Of a stretch of 64,000 bases of DNA, positions 22,956-34,998 are shown one piece after another; within the stretch, counting starts at the first letter, position 1; the number at the start of each line of letters is the position of its first letter. The notes beneath the pieces are model-generated. The model had not been told where the DNA came from. It worked only from the letters and a program-made list of their open reading frames with translations, and did no database searches. This stretch comes from Mytilinidion resinicola (taxonomy: Eukaryota > Ascomycota > Dothideomycetes > Mytilinidiales > Mytilinidiaceae), in contig NW_022985471.1 in NCBI RefSeq assembly GCF_010093595.1, forward strand, positions 109,793-173,792. The letters are read 5' to 3'. A program made the position numbers and the translations under genes.

Positions 22956-23582
22956 GGGGACTACTAATCGTACACCCCCTAATTCCTAGACATACACCCC
23001 CTTTTCACTACACGTACACCCCCTCCCCCCCCTATCGCTTCACCACCTTCTGATTGGCTCGGAGGGCTGCTCCGTAGCCTCCGATTCGCTCGCTTAACTT
23101 GCACATTAATTCCGAATGCTCTCTCTAAATGCGGCCATGTACAACACAAGCAATTACATCATGCCAATTTATATAGCCTTACGTACGAGCTCACGTACAA
23201 GCTCACGTACGAGCTCATGTATAGCCTTACGTACGAGCTCACGTACGAGCTCACGTACAGCCTCATATATAGCATCACGTACAGCCTTGTGTATAGCATT
23301 ACGTACGGCCTCACGTACGAGCTCACGTACGGCCTCGTGTATAGCATCACGTATGGCCTCACATACGAGCTCACGTACGGCCTCGTGCATAGCATCACGT
23401 ACGGCCTCGCGTATAGCATCACGTGTAGAGAGACGTAAGGGTGAATGCCCGGAGGAAGCTCCGGGCTCTCCGAGCCAATTAGAAGGTGGTGAAGCGCCAA
23501 GAGGGGGGGGGTGTACATGGAGTGAAAAGGGGGTGTACGTCTAGGAATTAGGGGGTGTACGATTAGTAGTCCCCATAAAAAT
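22948..23582 (+). mobile_element. terminal-inverted-repeat element, copy 2, with 8-bp target duplication
   Basis: The element spans 22956-23574. Terminal inverted repeats of about 107 bases start GGGGACTACTAATCGTAC and run through three ACACCCCC boxes to CGCTTCACCACCTTCTGATT and GGCTCGGAG. The flanks are ATAAAAAT on both sides (22948-22955 and 23575-23582), a perfect 8-base target-site duplication. Eight-base duplications are typical of hAT-type transposition, and the lack of any transposase makes this a MITE-like non-autonomous element. Classical hAT ends begin CAG or TAG, so the family assignment is inference. The centre is a 12-bp minisatellite. Confidence 0.85.
23174..23425. repeat. 12-bp palindromic minisatellite in copy 2
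   Basis: About 20 units built from GAGCTCACGTAC, GCCTCACGTACG and GCATCACGTACG-type 12-mers. The minus strand encodes a repeated four-residue pattern (VRELVREAIRDA-like) and the plus strand a TYELTYGLVYSI-like pattern, with no stop in either. This is a consequence of the unit length and is not evidence of a protein. Confidence 0.85.
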
Positions 23583-23617
23583 TAGAAGAAAAAATTGAAA
23601 AAACTTAGTTTAATATA

Positions 23618-24039
23618 GGGGAGCGCTACTCGTACACCCCCTTTTCACTACACGTACACCCCCTCCCCCCCCTATCGCTTCACCACCTTCTAATTGGCTG
23701 GGAGGGCTGCTCCGTAGCCTCCGATTCGCTCGCTTAACTTGCTTATTAATTCCGAATACTCTCTCTAAATACGGCCTTACGTACAAGCTTATATACGGCC
23801 TTATGTATAGCATCACGTATAGCTTTATATACGAGCTCACGTACGGCCTCGTGCATAGCATTACGTACGGCCTCGCGTATAGCATCACGTGTAGAGAGAC
23901 GTAAGGGTAAATGCCCGGAGGAAGCTCCGGGCTCTCCGAGCCAATTAGAAGGTGGTGAAGCGCCAAGAGAGGGGGGTGTACATGGAGTGAAAAGGGGGTG
24001 TACGTCTAGGAATTAGGGGGTGTACGATTAGTAGTCCCC
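23618..24039 (+). mobile_element. terminal-inverted-repeat element, copy 3
   Basis: It lies 44 bases after copy 2 in the same orientation. The right end is nearly identical to that of copy 2. The left end has lost one ACACCCCC box and the following spacer. Internal landmarks are shared, but the minisatellite is shorter (about 23774-23892). The stretch upstream of the minisatellite lacks the ACAACACAAGCAATTACATC segment seen in copy 2. No perfect target-site duplication is visible. Confidence 0.8.
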
Positions 24040-25231
24040 TAGATATTAGAAAGGCCTGGCAATAACTTGAAGATTAATAAATGCTAATCTACCCTACCGC
24101 AATAGATACAAAGATAGCTTCTAATTAACGTTGTTGTGCATGTTTCAAATCGTTGGTGGTGCTGTGAGCTAAGCGAGAATCAACAGACTTTTGCAGCCAT
24201 AGATGTAGGAATCTCTAATGTTGGACGTTATCTGGTGAAACAAAACATGCAATCCTGGGGTAGCGCGTAATGTGGGGGAGACGCCCGTGGCGGCTTGGCG
24301 ACTTCGAAGCGCCCGGCGAGCCGCCTCCAACCTGTCCCTCCACAATTTGCCCAATCCAGTCCTCGCTCGTACAGCCACCTCCAAGTATAGCGAACGAACA
24401 TAGAAGCGCCGGATCTACCCGTGCATTCGTTCAAGTTCTCACCCCACGTGACGTTACCCAAAAATTGCGTCTGAAGCGGACCCCACTTGGAATCTGCCGG
24501 TTGTATATACTCCTTCCGTGCAGAGGAAATGGCAATTCGTTTTGGTAACAATGTCATTGGCTCCAAACCACCGGAAACATGTGTGGTAAACATCGACGAA
24601 GCCTAGGGCCGATGGACCTGTGAACAAGGCCCCAATCCTTTACCGCGATGTCTGGGGCGGCTCACTGAACTCCAAACGGAAAACACTGGTGGTCAAATTC
24701 CATGATTTGCCAGAGCTTGTCAAGGCTTATACTATGGCCCAGGGGTGGCATCTCCACAGTCACGCAGCGATAGGGCTGTGAGCGTGTCAGTCGGTCCAGA
24801 TTTCAGGTTGAGATTCCTGCAGGCATCACTCCTTTCATCTCCAAATGTTCATTTGGAACACCTGTTCAAGAGTCACGCTGACTGTGCTGTGCTGTGCCGT
24901 GCTGTGCCGTGCCTGAAATTGGATATATCTGCGAGGATGTGAGCACTTTACTGGATGTTGTGCTCAATACAAATCAAGGTAGCACTCTCCGTTCAGTCAT
25001 TCTCTTCATCGTCCCGCTTTGCTTCACTTCTCTTGCATCTTTCGGCTCCATCATTTTCATATGCTTTTCTCTGCCTCTCCTACCCCTGCATAGTAAGTAC
25101 CTTTGACCATAACTAGCCACAACGTGTGGCCCACGGTGTGGAATCAATTCTCCTTGACCTTTCTTGTTACTCTCTCGGGTACGCAGTCTATAAGTCACAT
25201 AGATTAGGACTGACATAGACTAGCCCTATCC
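24040..25231. other. intergenic, upstream of the SGNH hydrolase gene
   Basis: About 1.2 kb without a supported gene. A short CTGTGC/CCGTGC repeat occurs at 24884-24912. A hydrophobic text around 24990-25100 (SVILFIVPLCFTSLASF) could be a displaced signal-peptide exon for the downstream gene, but no junction was established. Confidence 0.45.
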
Positions 25232-27940
25232 GTGTCTCTCGTACAACCCAGAGTGGTCCCCGATTCGGATTCCCTCCAAAGTCGTTCTACGTCTGGCAAC
25301 ATAGTCGCCCTCGAAGCACGAGACGACCCCCAGTCGGTTTCTCCCTCGCAAACTTCCCAGCCAGTTCCTCCCTCGGCAACGCCTACCAGCATTGATCTTT
25401 TCAGCCCCGACTTTTATGCGTTCCTCAAATCCGGCAATGTCTCAACAGGAGGCAATGACCCGGATCCTAGACCTTCTGCATGGGTTGGCTTGGGCGATTC
25501 GTTTGCGGCGCAGGCGATGAAATCCACGATGGCGCAGGTTGCGTGCGCGGCAAATTGAACTACCCCTTCCAAATGCAGGCAGACAACAACATACCAGGCC
25601 CGAATGGTCCAAATGGTCCAAAGCCAGCCTTTATGCTCAAGGCTTGCACCGGCGATATCACAACGGACCTTGCGAATCACGAGAACCCAAACTACCAACT
25701 GGGTGCTGTCTGACATGACACGTCCTTTGTGACCCTTTCCATTGGAGGCAATGACATCCTGTTTTCTACGATCCTCAAGAAATGTGTGTTTGGGTTTGGG
25801 CCAAGCGTAATTGGAGGACCTGATTGCGATGCGCTTCTCAGCACATCTCGAGACATCCTCTATGGAGAGGACTTTTACGACCACTATGATGCTGTCATTG
25901 TCGGCATCTTGTCCAACATGGACTGGGAAAATCGATGGCCTTATCGGACTGCAATCTATCAAACTGGTTACTCTCAGTTCTTCGATTCCTACACCGATCA
26001 GTGCGATGATACTTCATTCTACGTTATCGATTTTATAGGGCCGAAGATCACGAAAGAGCTACGAATCAAGCTAAATAGGCTCACACACGAGGTTAGTTAT
26101 GTTCTGGCATATTACTCGGATCTCTTGAATGTACAATACTCGCACGCATTCGGAAATCCGAGCATATTATCAGGCGCCGTCAGTTTTGTCGATGTCGACA
26201 TTGGTTACGATGGACATAGATTCTGCCGACAGGGTGTTCAGGAGCCTGACCATCACAACCCAAACACACATTTCTCCAACCTCAACTTGCTCGTGACAGC
26301 AGACAACGAGACGGTAGCGGTCGGCGATACGAACATGACGATTCCTCGCGAAAATGCTACGGTTGGATGGATCGACGCCAACTACGGCGATGGCGTGCAT
26401 GCAGCCTGGGTGTGGGTTACGAAAACGTTTCATCCGACTCCAGCTGGGTTCACTCACACCAAAGATATCGTAATCTTTACCAAGCTATTATTCCGGCAAG
26501 CCATGCAATACTGGGCGTTCACTGCCAGAGATGTTGATCTTCTGGTTCTGGGGGATTACGTCGCATTTGCCTCCCAAGACCCGAATTCCGACATTTATCA
26601 AGGAATTATCCCTCATTTGAAGGCCGTCTTCCTAAACCACCAATACTACAACTTGCCTTGGGGGTCAGAATATTTTGTTAGGGCAACATTCATGGGCTCA
26701 CAGAAGCCAGATAACGCCAACTCGGAGTTCCACGAATGCTACAAACTGGCATCCATCGACGAGTTGCACGCCAAGTTCGTCGCGGCGCCTGATTTCCATC
26801 TTCAAAACAAGGTCATCCTTCTGCTGGCCGGAACTATCGACGTGCTGTATGATATGGATTTGGACAACAGGCCCAACCGCTACACCAGCCTTATACACGA
26901 TATTTTTGACGCGGACCCTGACGCCAAGATATTCGCTGGCCACATTCCCATGATCGGCTTCGACTTCCAGGACCCATTCAAGTGGTATGGGCTTCAGAAA
27001 AGAGTTGCGCAGTTCAACGCTCGCCTCAATGCACTTGTTGACCAGCTATCAACAGAAGGCCACTACCGCATCATGACCGTTCACACCTCGGCCACCACAA
27101 AAGAGCACCTGGATGGGGATTTACTGTTACCCAATACACGAGGATATCTTCGCATTGCTCTCAACTTCGTCGAGCACATGGCCATGGCCGCGTTAATGGG
27201 ATGGTTTCGCGACCCGTCCTCGAATGGCGTGGACAGTCAGCCTCCAGCGCGCCCCGGCGACAACGACACACTTGTCGTTGACAAAGTAACCTGCAATCAA
27301 GAGTTCCAATACTTTACAGGGCAGGGTATGCCGACAAAAGAAGACATCCTCAAGTCCATCCTGCGGGGCGCCTCCATGGATGACTTTATCACCAAGGTTG
27401 CCTGCAACGCCTCCGAGATCTGCAAGTGGGCTGTTGATGGAGTAGTAAGTCTGCTCTCTCAAACCTCCCCATTTCTTGTTTCAAGACAACGAATCTAATA
27501 TGAACAGCACGGCAATACGACGGATTTCCCTTCTGTAAACGGCACTGTCCGCGTCACCGCCGGCGGCGCCCCTGACGAGGCCGACTACAATCAGCTCACG
27601 GTCGTGCGACCTGATGATTCATACGACCTTGGTAGTGGTAATTGCAAGGGTGCTGTCCAAAGTATCCTCAACGACTGCATCTTGTCCGGCAAGTACTACG
27701 GCGGTTATTTCAAAGGGAAAGATGGGCTATACATTGAACAAACAAACTTGGTAAGCGCCCCCTCTAGTCTACTCAACTCTACTCCCGATTCAGATCATGA
27801 TGACTGACGGCTTTAAAAGAACTTCCCGCGAAACCCAATGGAGCACAATGGCTTCGCAATTGCGGTCCGGCGCCGACCACGACGACGTTCAAGCCAGCAA
27901 AACCTTTTGCGACTGTCACGGGTCTATATGTGTAGGTTGA
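25232..27940 (+). pseudogene. tandem-domain SGNH hydrolase, broken by frameshift and in-frame TGA
   Basis: The first SGNH domain shows WVGLGDSF (nucleophile Ser, about 25483), then a frame change near 25507, then GDEIHDGAGCVRGKLNYPF. A TGA at 25711-25713 sits in QLGAV*HDTSFV just before SIGGND, and DGHRFC (about 26205) supplies the Asp and His. A long open stretch to 27444 contains a second SGNH-like domain in which the nucleophile block reads LLVLGDYVAF, the GxND block reads LLAGTIDVLYD and the final His block reads LLPNTRGY, so it looks catalytically dead. A conserved intron follows (27445-27507), then exon 27508-27750. The last exon is ambiguous: two acceptors give ends at 27935 or 27940. 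Relatives are secreted fungal esterase/lipase-like proteins. The upstream start and signal peptide were not found. Confidence 0.83.
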
Positions 27941-28790
27941 GTCGGTGGATAGTAGATGTTGCAATACATTCTCAAAATCGCCGACGCTTGAGATTAGCCG
28001 CGATGGCAACGTTCACGTTGCGCTGCTCTTACGGAAGAGGACCCAAACAACAATAGCCACAGATTTAGGGACAAAGATGAGGAAAAAGGCATTTTCAATA
28101 GCAAGGTCAACCGCGGTACAAAGTCATCAAAGATACGGCAATCCCACCTCCTCAGGGAAAGATGGAAGCCGTCCATAGAGGACCCGAGACAGTTCTTGTG
28201 CAGAATACACGGATCAACACAGGCATTGTGGAGGATGGCGTGCAGGCTCACGACCGCTAACTTGGGGTTATGACGAAGTCAAAGGAAACGTTGAGGTTGT
28301 CCCTACGTATATTTTCATGGTTTTCAAAGGGAGTAAGAGTGATCATGGAACGGAGTTTGATATTCCGGATATCCTTTTGAGCGCTTGGGTGGTCTTTTTT
28401 GGGAGGCTTCTCTACTATTAGCGATGAATTTAGGTCTCCCTTCGGGGCACACTCCCTTTCCTCTTCCTTGTGGTACTCGCGGGGTAGGCATGACACTGTT
28501 CGGGGGTGCTTCGATGAGGTTCATAAGACCCCAAAACTCGCTAGATATGACTTCGTTTTCTTGTCGAAAGCGCTTTTTTCTAAGACGGAGCTTGCTCATC
28601 AGAGTATTGGCGCCTGATGAAAGACGTTAAAGTACTCCTGGCAGTGTCATCAGCTACCCAGGGGTAGAGAAGGTATGGCCGTAGGATTTTGGGGTTTGCT
28701 TCGAAGGTTGCCTTTCTTACGGTATACAATGGAGGGACTTGGGTATCTTTATGCTATCTTACATATCTTCCATCTGTCTCATCGACGGCC
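27941..28790. other. intergenic, nothing supported
   Basis: About 850 bases with short ORFs only. None shows a domain. Confidence 0.5.
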
Positions 28791-29170
28791 TCAGTCTGAC
28801 TCGCGCCCACTCGAAGAGTGCTGCCTTCTCGACCCGTTTCTTGACCGCTCCGAAGACGTATACCGCTCCCGACTCCTTGACCTCTCATATGAGCCACGCC
28901 TCGACCTGTCCTCGCTGTCCCTCCGCCTTCCATTCCTAACCTCTTCCACCTCGCCATCACTCTCCTCCCCATAAACTTCATCGTCCATATCCAAATCCTC
29001 AAGCTCATCTCTCAAGCGGCCTGTTCTCCAGTCAGCAACAAAAGGAGGTGATGGTAGCCTTCAACGCGAGCGCACCAACAATAATCGAGACCAACGGTGC
29101 TAGCAAAGCAGCAATATAACGCAGTCAAAATCTGCGTTGGGGTATGGTTGGGTTCGCCATTTTTAGACAT
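28791..29170 (-). pseudogene. probable small single-pass membrane protein gene with two frameshifts
   Basis: An ATG at 29170 starts MSKNGEPNHTPTQILT. A hydrophobic segment follows in another frame (YIAALLAPLVSIIVGALALK), and a third frame gives FVADWRTGRLRDELEDLDM and an acidic, then Arg/Ser-rich, tail ending at 28791. One extra base near 29122 and one extra T in the T4 run at 29039-29042 would account for both shifts, and removing them would give 125 codons. The smooth change from a polar head to a membrane segment to a charged tail argues for a once-functional gene. Chance cannot be excluded and I do not recognise the family. Confidence 0.4.
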
Positions 29171-29691
29171 ACTCTTGTGTTGTGGGTGAGAGAAGCTTAA
29201 AACGGGGCGGCCTGGCGGGCGCTACTCGCTGCGGCACAGCAGCGATGTGAAAGCCCAGATACTGCGATATGCTTCGAAAAGGTAAGGATATCTCACCGCC
29301 ACTGAAACCATGGTAATGACCTTACCCACGATGCGATCTCATCTTAGGTAGGTGCGAAAAAATTTCTCCCTCCTATCCAGAAACTCCCAACTCCTCCCCC
29401 AATCGCTCATGAATTCTTAGACAACCTCCAAGCGCGCACTCACATCAAAAATCAACCTCACAACAAAACAATCATAGCAAACATCATAGAACAATCCAGC
29501 TTCCAGCCAGCATTAAACTCTACCGGACAAGCCAATCACCCAAACACCGCCCTATGCAACTCAACTCCAAACACCTCAACCTCCAAAATGCCTATGCGTA
29601 CGCAACCCCAAAACGCCTTGCTCAGCCTATCCAAAAAGATTGAAGATAACCACGAACACAGCTCAACACACCACCAGATCGCACTACCCCT
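29171..29691. other. 3' flank of the kinesin gene
   Basis: About 520 bases between two minus-strand genes, with C- and A-rich sequence at 29380-29600. No gene is supported. Confidence 0.5.
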
Positions 29692-32071
29692 CTACACCGC
29701 CAACCCCAGCCGCATATTCTCCACCGTCCGCCCACCCACTCCCTTCAACAACGCCAAGCTCTCCAAATCCCGCACCTCCTCCTCTTCCATCTCAATGAGA
29801 CAACTCACAATCGCATCCGCCTTCTTCGCGCCCACCCCCTTCAGCGCCCGAATCTGCGTGACATCGCGGCTGTTGATGATGCGAAGAAGATGCGTTGTGC
29901 GAGGTGACTGTTCGCCAGGCGGCAGTGAAGAAGTGTTACTAGGATTTGGGAACAGCGAGGTTTCGTCGCGGAAGATAAGGACTTTCTTCGCTTTCAGCTT
30001 CGTCTGCTTGCGCGCCGCCTTGGGCTTATAGTGGAAGCTGTCGTCCGAGGCGTAGGAGGCGTCGTGGTGAGCGTCAGGCGCGGGAGCGAAGTCGTCGTCC
30101 TCGGCATCAGATGGGGGGTCAACGTATACAGGTTTTTTTGCTTTGGCAGGTTTCTTGGCGACTGGGACGGAGAGATCTATGTGAACGGGTGCGGGTGCGG
30201 AAGTTGGGAGACTCAGTATGGTTGAGGGAGCGGTTAGGGGCGCTAGTTTGGGTTCTGGCTTGGTCTCAGAAGCCTTTTCCGCGTCGCGCTTGGCCCTGAT
30301 TCTGTCTTCTAGGGCTTTCATCTTGTTCCGCAGCTTATCGTTGGTAGGAAAGAATGGCTGTGCAAGTTGGAACATCCGAAGGGCGCTGGCATCCTCATTT
30401 CGGGCTTGGTGCTGCTTGGCCATTAGCAAGAACTGGAGTCCCTCTCCACGCCCGTCTTCTTTCTCTTCGATTCGCTGCTCTAACGCGTCTAGTCGCTTCT
30501 GCAATTCGTCGGGAAGGGCGGGTGCTGCAGCAGCTGTATCTTGCAGGGCCTTCTCTGCAAGCTTTTCGTCGATTCGTTGCGCAATCAATGCTTCTATCGA
30601 CGCCTTCGATAGAGTTGGCTCTGATGGCGCAGCACGGGAACCATTTGGCCGACCAACTTTGCTTGGCCGTGATGAGAACGTAATGGAGTCAGCAGGCCGC
30701 TTGTGTGGTTCTGTTCGTCGAGATGATTGGTTTTGGTGTGGCATATTCGAAGATCGACCGCCAGAATTGCGGTCGGAGTAGACGGAGAACTCCTTTGCCG
30801 GCTTGTCACCAAGCTTGTGGTCCGTTGCGTGTATCTTTGCATTGCTAGCCGCAGCTAATGGTCGCAAGGGTTGCCGTTGTATGTTGGGACCAGTGATAGA
30901 AGCTGCAAGAGGCTTTGCTGGCAACCTGAAAGCGGGTTCGTTTTCCACTTCGGCGACCTCGATCTTCTTCGTCCGGTTGGCGAAGTTGAGTGAACTCAGC
31001 GTATCGAGATGGTATGACCGAACAGGGGCAAGATTAAGGATCATGAGCGTGAGCCCGTTGTTCTGGCCGAGCGATAATATCCGAGTCATCTTGGACTCGC
31101 GATACGGTATCCGGGACTGCTTCCTGCTGATAGCTTCCACGCATTGCGCCAACACGAACAAAGATTTGTTGATGCTAGATGACTCCACTAGCCGCTCCTT
31201 GTTGTTGTCGGTTCGCCGATTGTCCTCGGATCCTGCCAGATCGATTGCGGAGACGGTGCTGACACGAACAGTGGTTTCGGTTGTTTGTGTAACTTTGACG
31301 CAGAGGATCGCATGAGAGCGCGAAGAGTGGGCATTGAGCTGATCAAAAGTTAGATGAAGTACCAACAATGACGCTCCGGGTGACTTACCTTTGTAGCGGA
31401 TGTTGACCGATTGATATTCGCCTGGTCATACAGCTGCTCAAACTCCTTCAACGTCGTGCAAGGCCGCTCCGTCAGTCCAACTACAACTGATTTACCATGG
31501 TTATCTCGGATAGGTAGGCCTGCTGGGGTCCGTTTCTCTGGCGGTTCAAAGAGATCGAAAACTTTGTCGTTGTAGATCTCGTAGTAGCTCATGGCCACCT
31601 CGACTTGTGTTGCACCCGCTGCATCCTTTTCTATCTTCCGGTTTTGTCTGTATATGGCGCTTAGCAATCTCGGGATCACTCCTCGATCGGCCAAAGATTT
31701 CCCGCCGCGCATCGTATGCGTCTTGCCCGTGCCAGTAACGCCGTACGCGAAGATCGTAACATCGAAGCCATTGAATAGATGCTTTACAGTAGGTTTTACT
31801 GTTAGAAGTCAGTTGACACGTTCTAATGATGAGCGAAAATCGGGACTGTTTTACCTTCTTGATCAAATATTTGCTGCTGGGTGGCCTCGTTATCGTACAC
31901 ACTATTGAATTGGAAGCTGAAAGACTCGGATTCGTTCCTCGGGTTCGGTATCCGGACAACAGTAGGGCTTGAGGGAGCTTCATTCCCTTGCGACTCGGCA
32001 GTGACGATGGTATCTTTGTCCAGCTCAAGCTTGAGTAACGGACGAATGCGAGCAACGACGCGCACGCTCAT
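29692..32071 (-). CDS. kinesin-10-like motor with C-terminal helix-hairpin-helix DNA-binding tail
   Basis: CDS proposed as complement of 29692-31338, 31389-31798 and 31855-32071, giving 757 residues. The start is the ATG at 32071 (MSVRVVARIRP). The motor domain covers roughly residues 1-340: P-loop GVTGTGKT at 92-99, switch I LNAHSSRSHA at 210-219, switch II DLAGSE at 242-247. The central region is disordered and Pro/Lys-rich, with a short coiled coil (LPDELQKRLDALEQRIEEKE). The C-terminus has two helix-hairpin-helix blocks (LKGVGAKKADAIV and LKGVGGRTVENM), as in the KIF22/Kid chromokinesins. It would move on microtubules while bound to DNA and help position chromosomes in mitosis. The switch I motif crosses the second splice junction. 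Confidence 0.93.
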
Positions 32072-33134
32072 GGTTGCGGAGGAGAAAGGAGGTGGCACGG
32101 AGGTAGTTTGGGAGGTGGTGAAGGGGACGGTGAGGTAGAGAATGTAGCAAAAGCACCAACTCCCAAGGCGGCCGGCGGAAGAATGTTAGATCAAGCGCTC
32201 GCGAGATGAAGAAGTTGGCAGGCCCGGTGAATTGTTGTGGGCCAGCGTTGGTAGGGGCAACCGCATCGCGCCAAGCCATCGGGAAACACGTGAGTGCGAC
32301 CGGCGCCTCCTCGACCTCAACGACTCTCTCCACCCACCATCGAGGCTGTGGAAGGAGTGTTCGTCCATCGAGTGATTGTCCATTGCGATAACACTTGTTT
32401 GTCGAAGGCCTCCGGGGCTCTGCAAGGTACGTATGAGTAGTGATCGAGTCGAGGTAGGTTTTCTTTCGTCTTGAGCGCACTGCACCCTCCAGCTTTTCAA
32501 TATTCGGTATGGCTTTCTGAAACGGAAGACACGCACTCCACTCTGGGCAGACCGTTGCCTGATGCTTCAAGTCCTTCATTTTGTATAGCTATTCGAGGCG
32601 CTGGGTGGAAGCGGCTCTTGGGTAGTGTTTCATGCGCTGGCCAACCACAACCCACAACGCGAAGACGTCGCGACAAATCTGCGGGCGCTTCGAGTTTCAA
32701 CTCAACACCCGCCGACCACGATAGTCGCCCACCAAGCACTTGTATCCAAGCTCCCTAGTAGCGCATCCAGAAAAAGTTCCCGACGAAAATGCTTGACCAG
32801 TGCGTTGAAGTTGTCTATTTTAAAGTAAAACAGCGGCTAGCAGAGCTTCAAAACCCGTGGACCATCCATGCACCTCGACAGCTCTGCAGGAGTCTCGTAG
32901 CCTCACACTGACCTTCGTCCCTCGTCCCGTCGTTTGACACAGCCGTTCTTTCGTTTTTGCCTCTCGTTGTCTGCATCTTTGTCGATCTTTTCCTTCATAT
33001 CCTCGCTGTCCCCATTTATCCTCGTCACTCACGGTTATCACTTTCTTTCATCGTCTTGACGCGCGCCTCATTGCTGTCTCAGCTCTTTTCTCTATTCTAG
33101 AGCTGGTTTCTCTCGTCTTCTCATCATCTTGACG
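32072..33134. promoter_or_regulatory. spacer between divergent kinesin and Ser/Thr-rich protein genes
   Basis: This 1.06-kb region must contain both promoters. The 120 bases before 33135 are pyrimidine-rich (TCTTTCATCG, CTCTTTTCTC, TTCTCATCATC), typical of fungal transcription start regions. No gene is supported. Confidence 0.5.
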
Positions 33135-34998
33135 ATGATGCTTCCCTTCACACTATGGCTGCTGGCAGCAACATGTACTTCAGTAATCGCAGGCCCGGTG
33201 CCGCATCACTACAAGAAGCTAAAGTATGTGCGTTCATTCCGACTTAATTGCTTCCAATCTAACATGAGTGGACAGCTTCGCGAGATTCGCAAACTCATCT
33301 TCGACGTCCGTCACCACTCTGGAGAAGCTCAAGCCATCAACCACCCTCTCGACCGCGACCACCATTCCATCCACTTCATTAATATCGTCAATCACTGCCG
33401 CCGATTCATCAATATCATCGCCACTTTCCGCCAATGCCGAGACCGCTCTTCAAGTCATTCCTCTCTCGCCGTCGGTCTTTACATCTGTCCAATCTGAACT
33501 CATCTTTACCAACCTAAAAGGAACTCCTGTCGCAACCCTTCCTGCGGAAACCATTGAGTCTACGTCGTTTATTGCGATCACGCCAACAGCCGAGCCATCA
33601 TCGCCATCTCCTTCAGTTTCATCCTCATCGTCATCACTTGATGTATCATCGAGCTCACAGACGACCTCCACGCCTGAGTCCACGATCACGGCCGAACCTA
33701 CCGAGTCTTCATCAACTGCAGCGGCAACTGCCGAGTCCTCCTCGACTGCAGCGACTTCCGTGGTTCAGTCATCGTCGACGTCTGAAAGCTCTGCGACAGA
33801 GTCTGCATCGACTCTTGTAACCTCCCTCCCAACACCAGCGCAAAGTGCCGCGCTTGGTAATGGTGAAGTTACTGCCAGTAGCTACAGCAGAAGATTCACC
33901 CTCGATTTGTCCAGCTCAACTTCGGTCGTACTATCCCGAACCCTTTCAAGCTCTCGAATAACTGAAACACCCACATCCGCTCTTTTCACTGGTCTGACCT
34001 TCGAGTCCGGCTTGTCTAGTATCATCTCGGCTTCGTCATCTTCTTTGACTACTGACATACAATCGCTGGCATCCGCGTCGAGCGCTGTGCTCCCATCGGC
34101 ATCTTCTCCATCTAGTATCATCTCCGTCTCGTCGTCTTCTGCAAATGGTGGCGGGGAAATGCCGTACAGCGCGTTGTCCCTTCAAAAGCCCACAGCTACT
34201 GATGCGAAATCCCTGGCGTCAACATCGAGCACCGAAGTCGCATCGGCTCCCTCACCATCCAGCTCTGCATCGACGTTATCCACTCAGACGCCCGCTGCAT
34301 CTTCAGCTAGCAAGTTGTCGTCCTCATCAACTCGATTTGCTCTCGCTTCGAGTGTGCTTGCCGCTCCTTCGGCCTCAACTGCTACAGTGGAGGTCTCTAA
34401 TCCCTCTATTCCTGCGACACCTTCCGCAGCCAGCAACGTGTCCACTCTTTCTCAGCCAAGGATCGTCGTCGTCACCAAGACCGAGTTCACTACCGTCGAC
34501 CCAACGCCAGCGTCCCCGTCAACTTTGTCCTCATCTGTTGCGGAAGTAACCTCCGCAAGTCAAGTCGTCACGCCCTCCTCTGCACTTTCTTCATCCTCAG
34601 TCTCCACCCCCTCGCTCCTCAGCCCAATCCCCGTGGTCACAGTTACGATGTACACCATAATCCCGCCCTCAAGCACTGTAACGCCCTCGTCTATCCTTTC
34701 ATCGCCCGAAACCTCATCATCGGCGGCCACTCTCACTCCCTCCGTGCCCTCCTCTCACATATCTTCAACCGCGCTCCCAGCTTCCACTTCGCAGGCCTCG
34801 GTGCCAACGGAAGCGCCCGCCCCTTCGTCGGCAAGTGCGCCATCTTCAACCAGCACCCCCGAGCCCGCTTCACCGAGCACATCCTCCCAGAACGAAGGCA
34901 TCACCGTTGTTCCTATCAATCCGTCGCAGATCTTCACGGTCACCGTCACGGAAACGCTGCCTCGGGAAACGGTAACGATTACGGTGACTGCAAAATAA
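33135..34998 (+). CDS. secreted Ser/Thr-rich mucin-like cell-surface protein
   Basis: CDS proposed as 33135-33223 and 33276-34998, with a 52-base intron, giving 603 residues. A signal peptide (MMLPFTLWLLAATCTSVIAG) leads into a product that is almost entirely Ser, Thr, Ala and Pro. Repeats are irregular, including SSSS-rich runs and ASAPSPSS-like blocks. The end is Thr/Val-rich (FTVTVTETLPRETVTITVTA). Such proteins are usually heavily O-mannosylated and lie in the fungal wall or extracellular matrix. No GPI signal is visible because the C-terminus is not hydrophobic. No catalytic domain is present. Confidence 0.82.

Noticed and set aside
23174..23425. CRISPR array
   Set aside because: The 12-bp units are contiguous without unique spacers, and the sequence is fungal.
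23116..23544. Protein-coding gene in the minisatellite
   Set aside because: Open frames on both strands follow from a stop-free unit whose length is a multiple of three. No non-repetitive coding part is attached.
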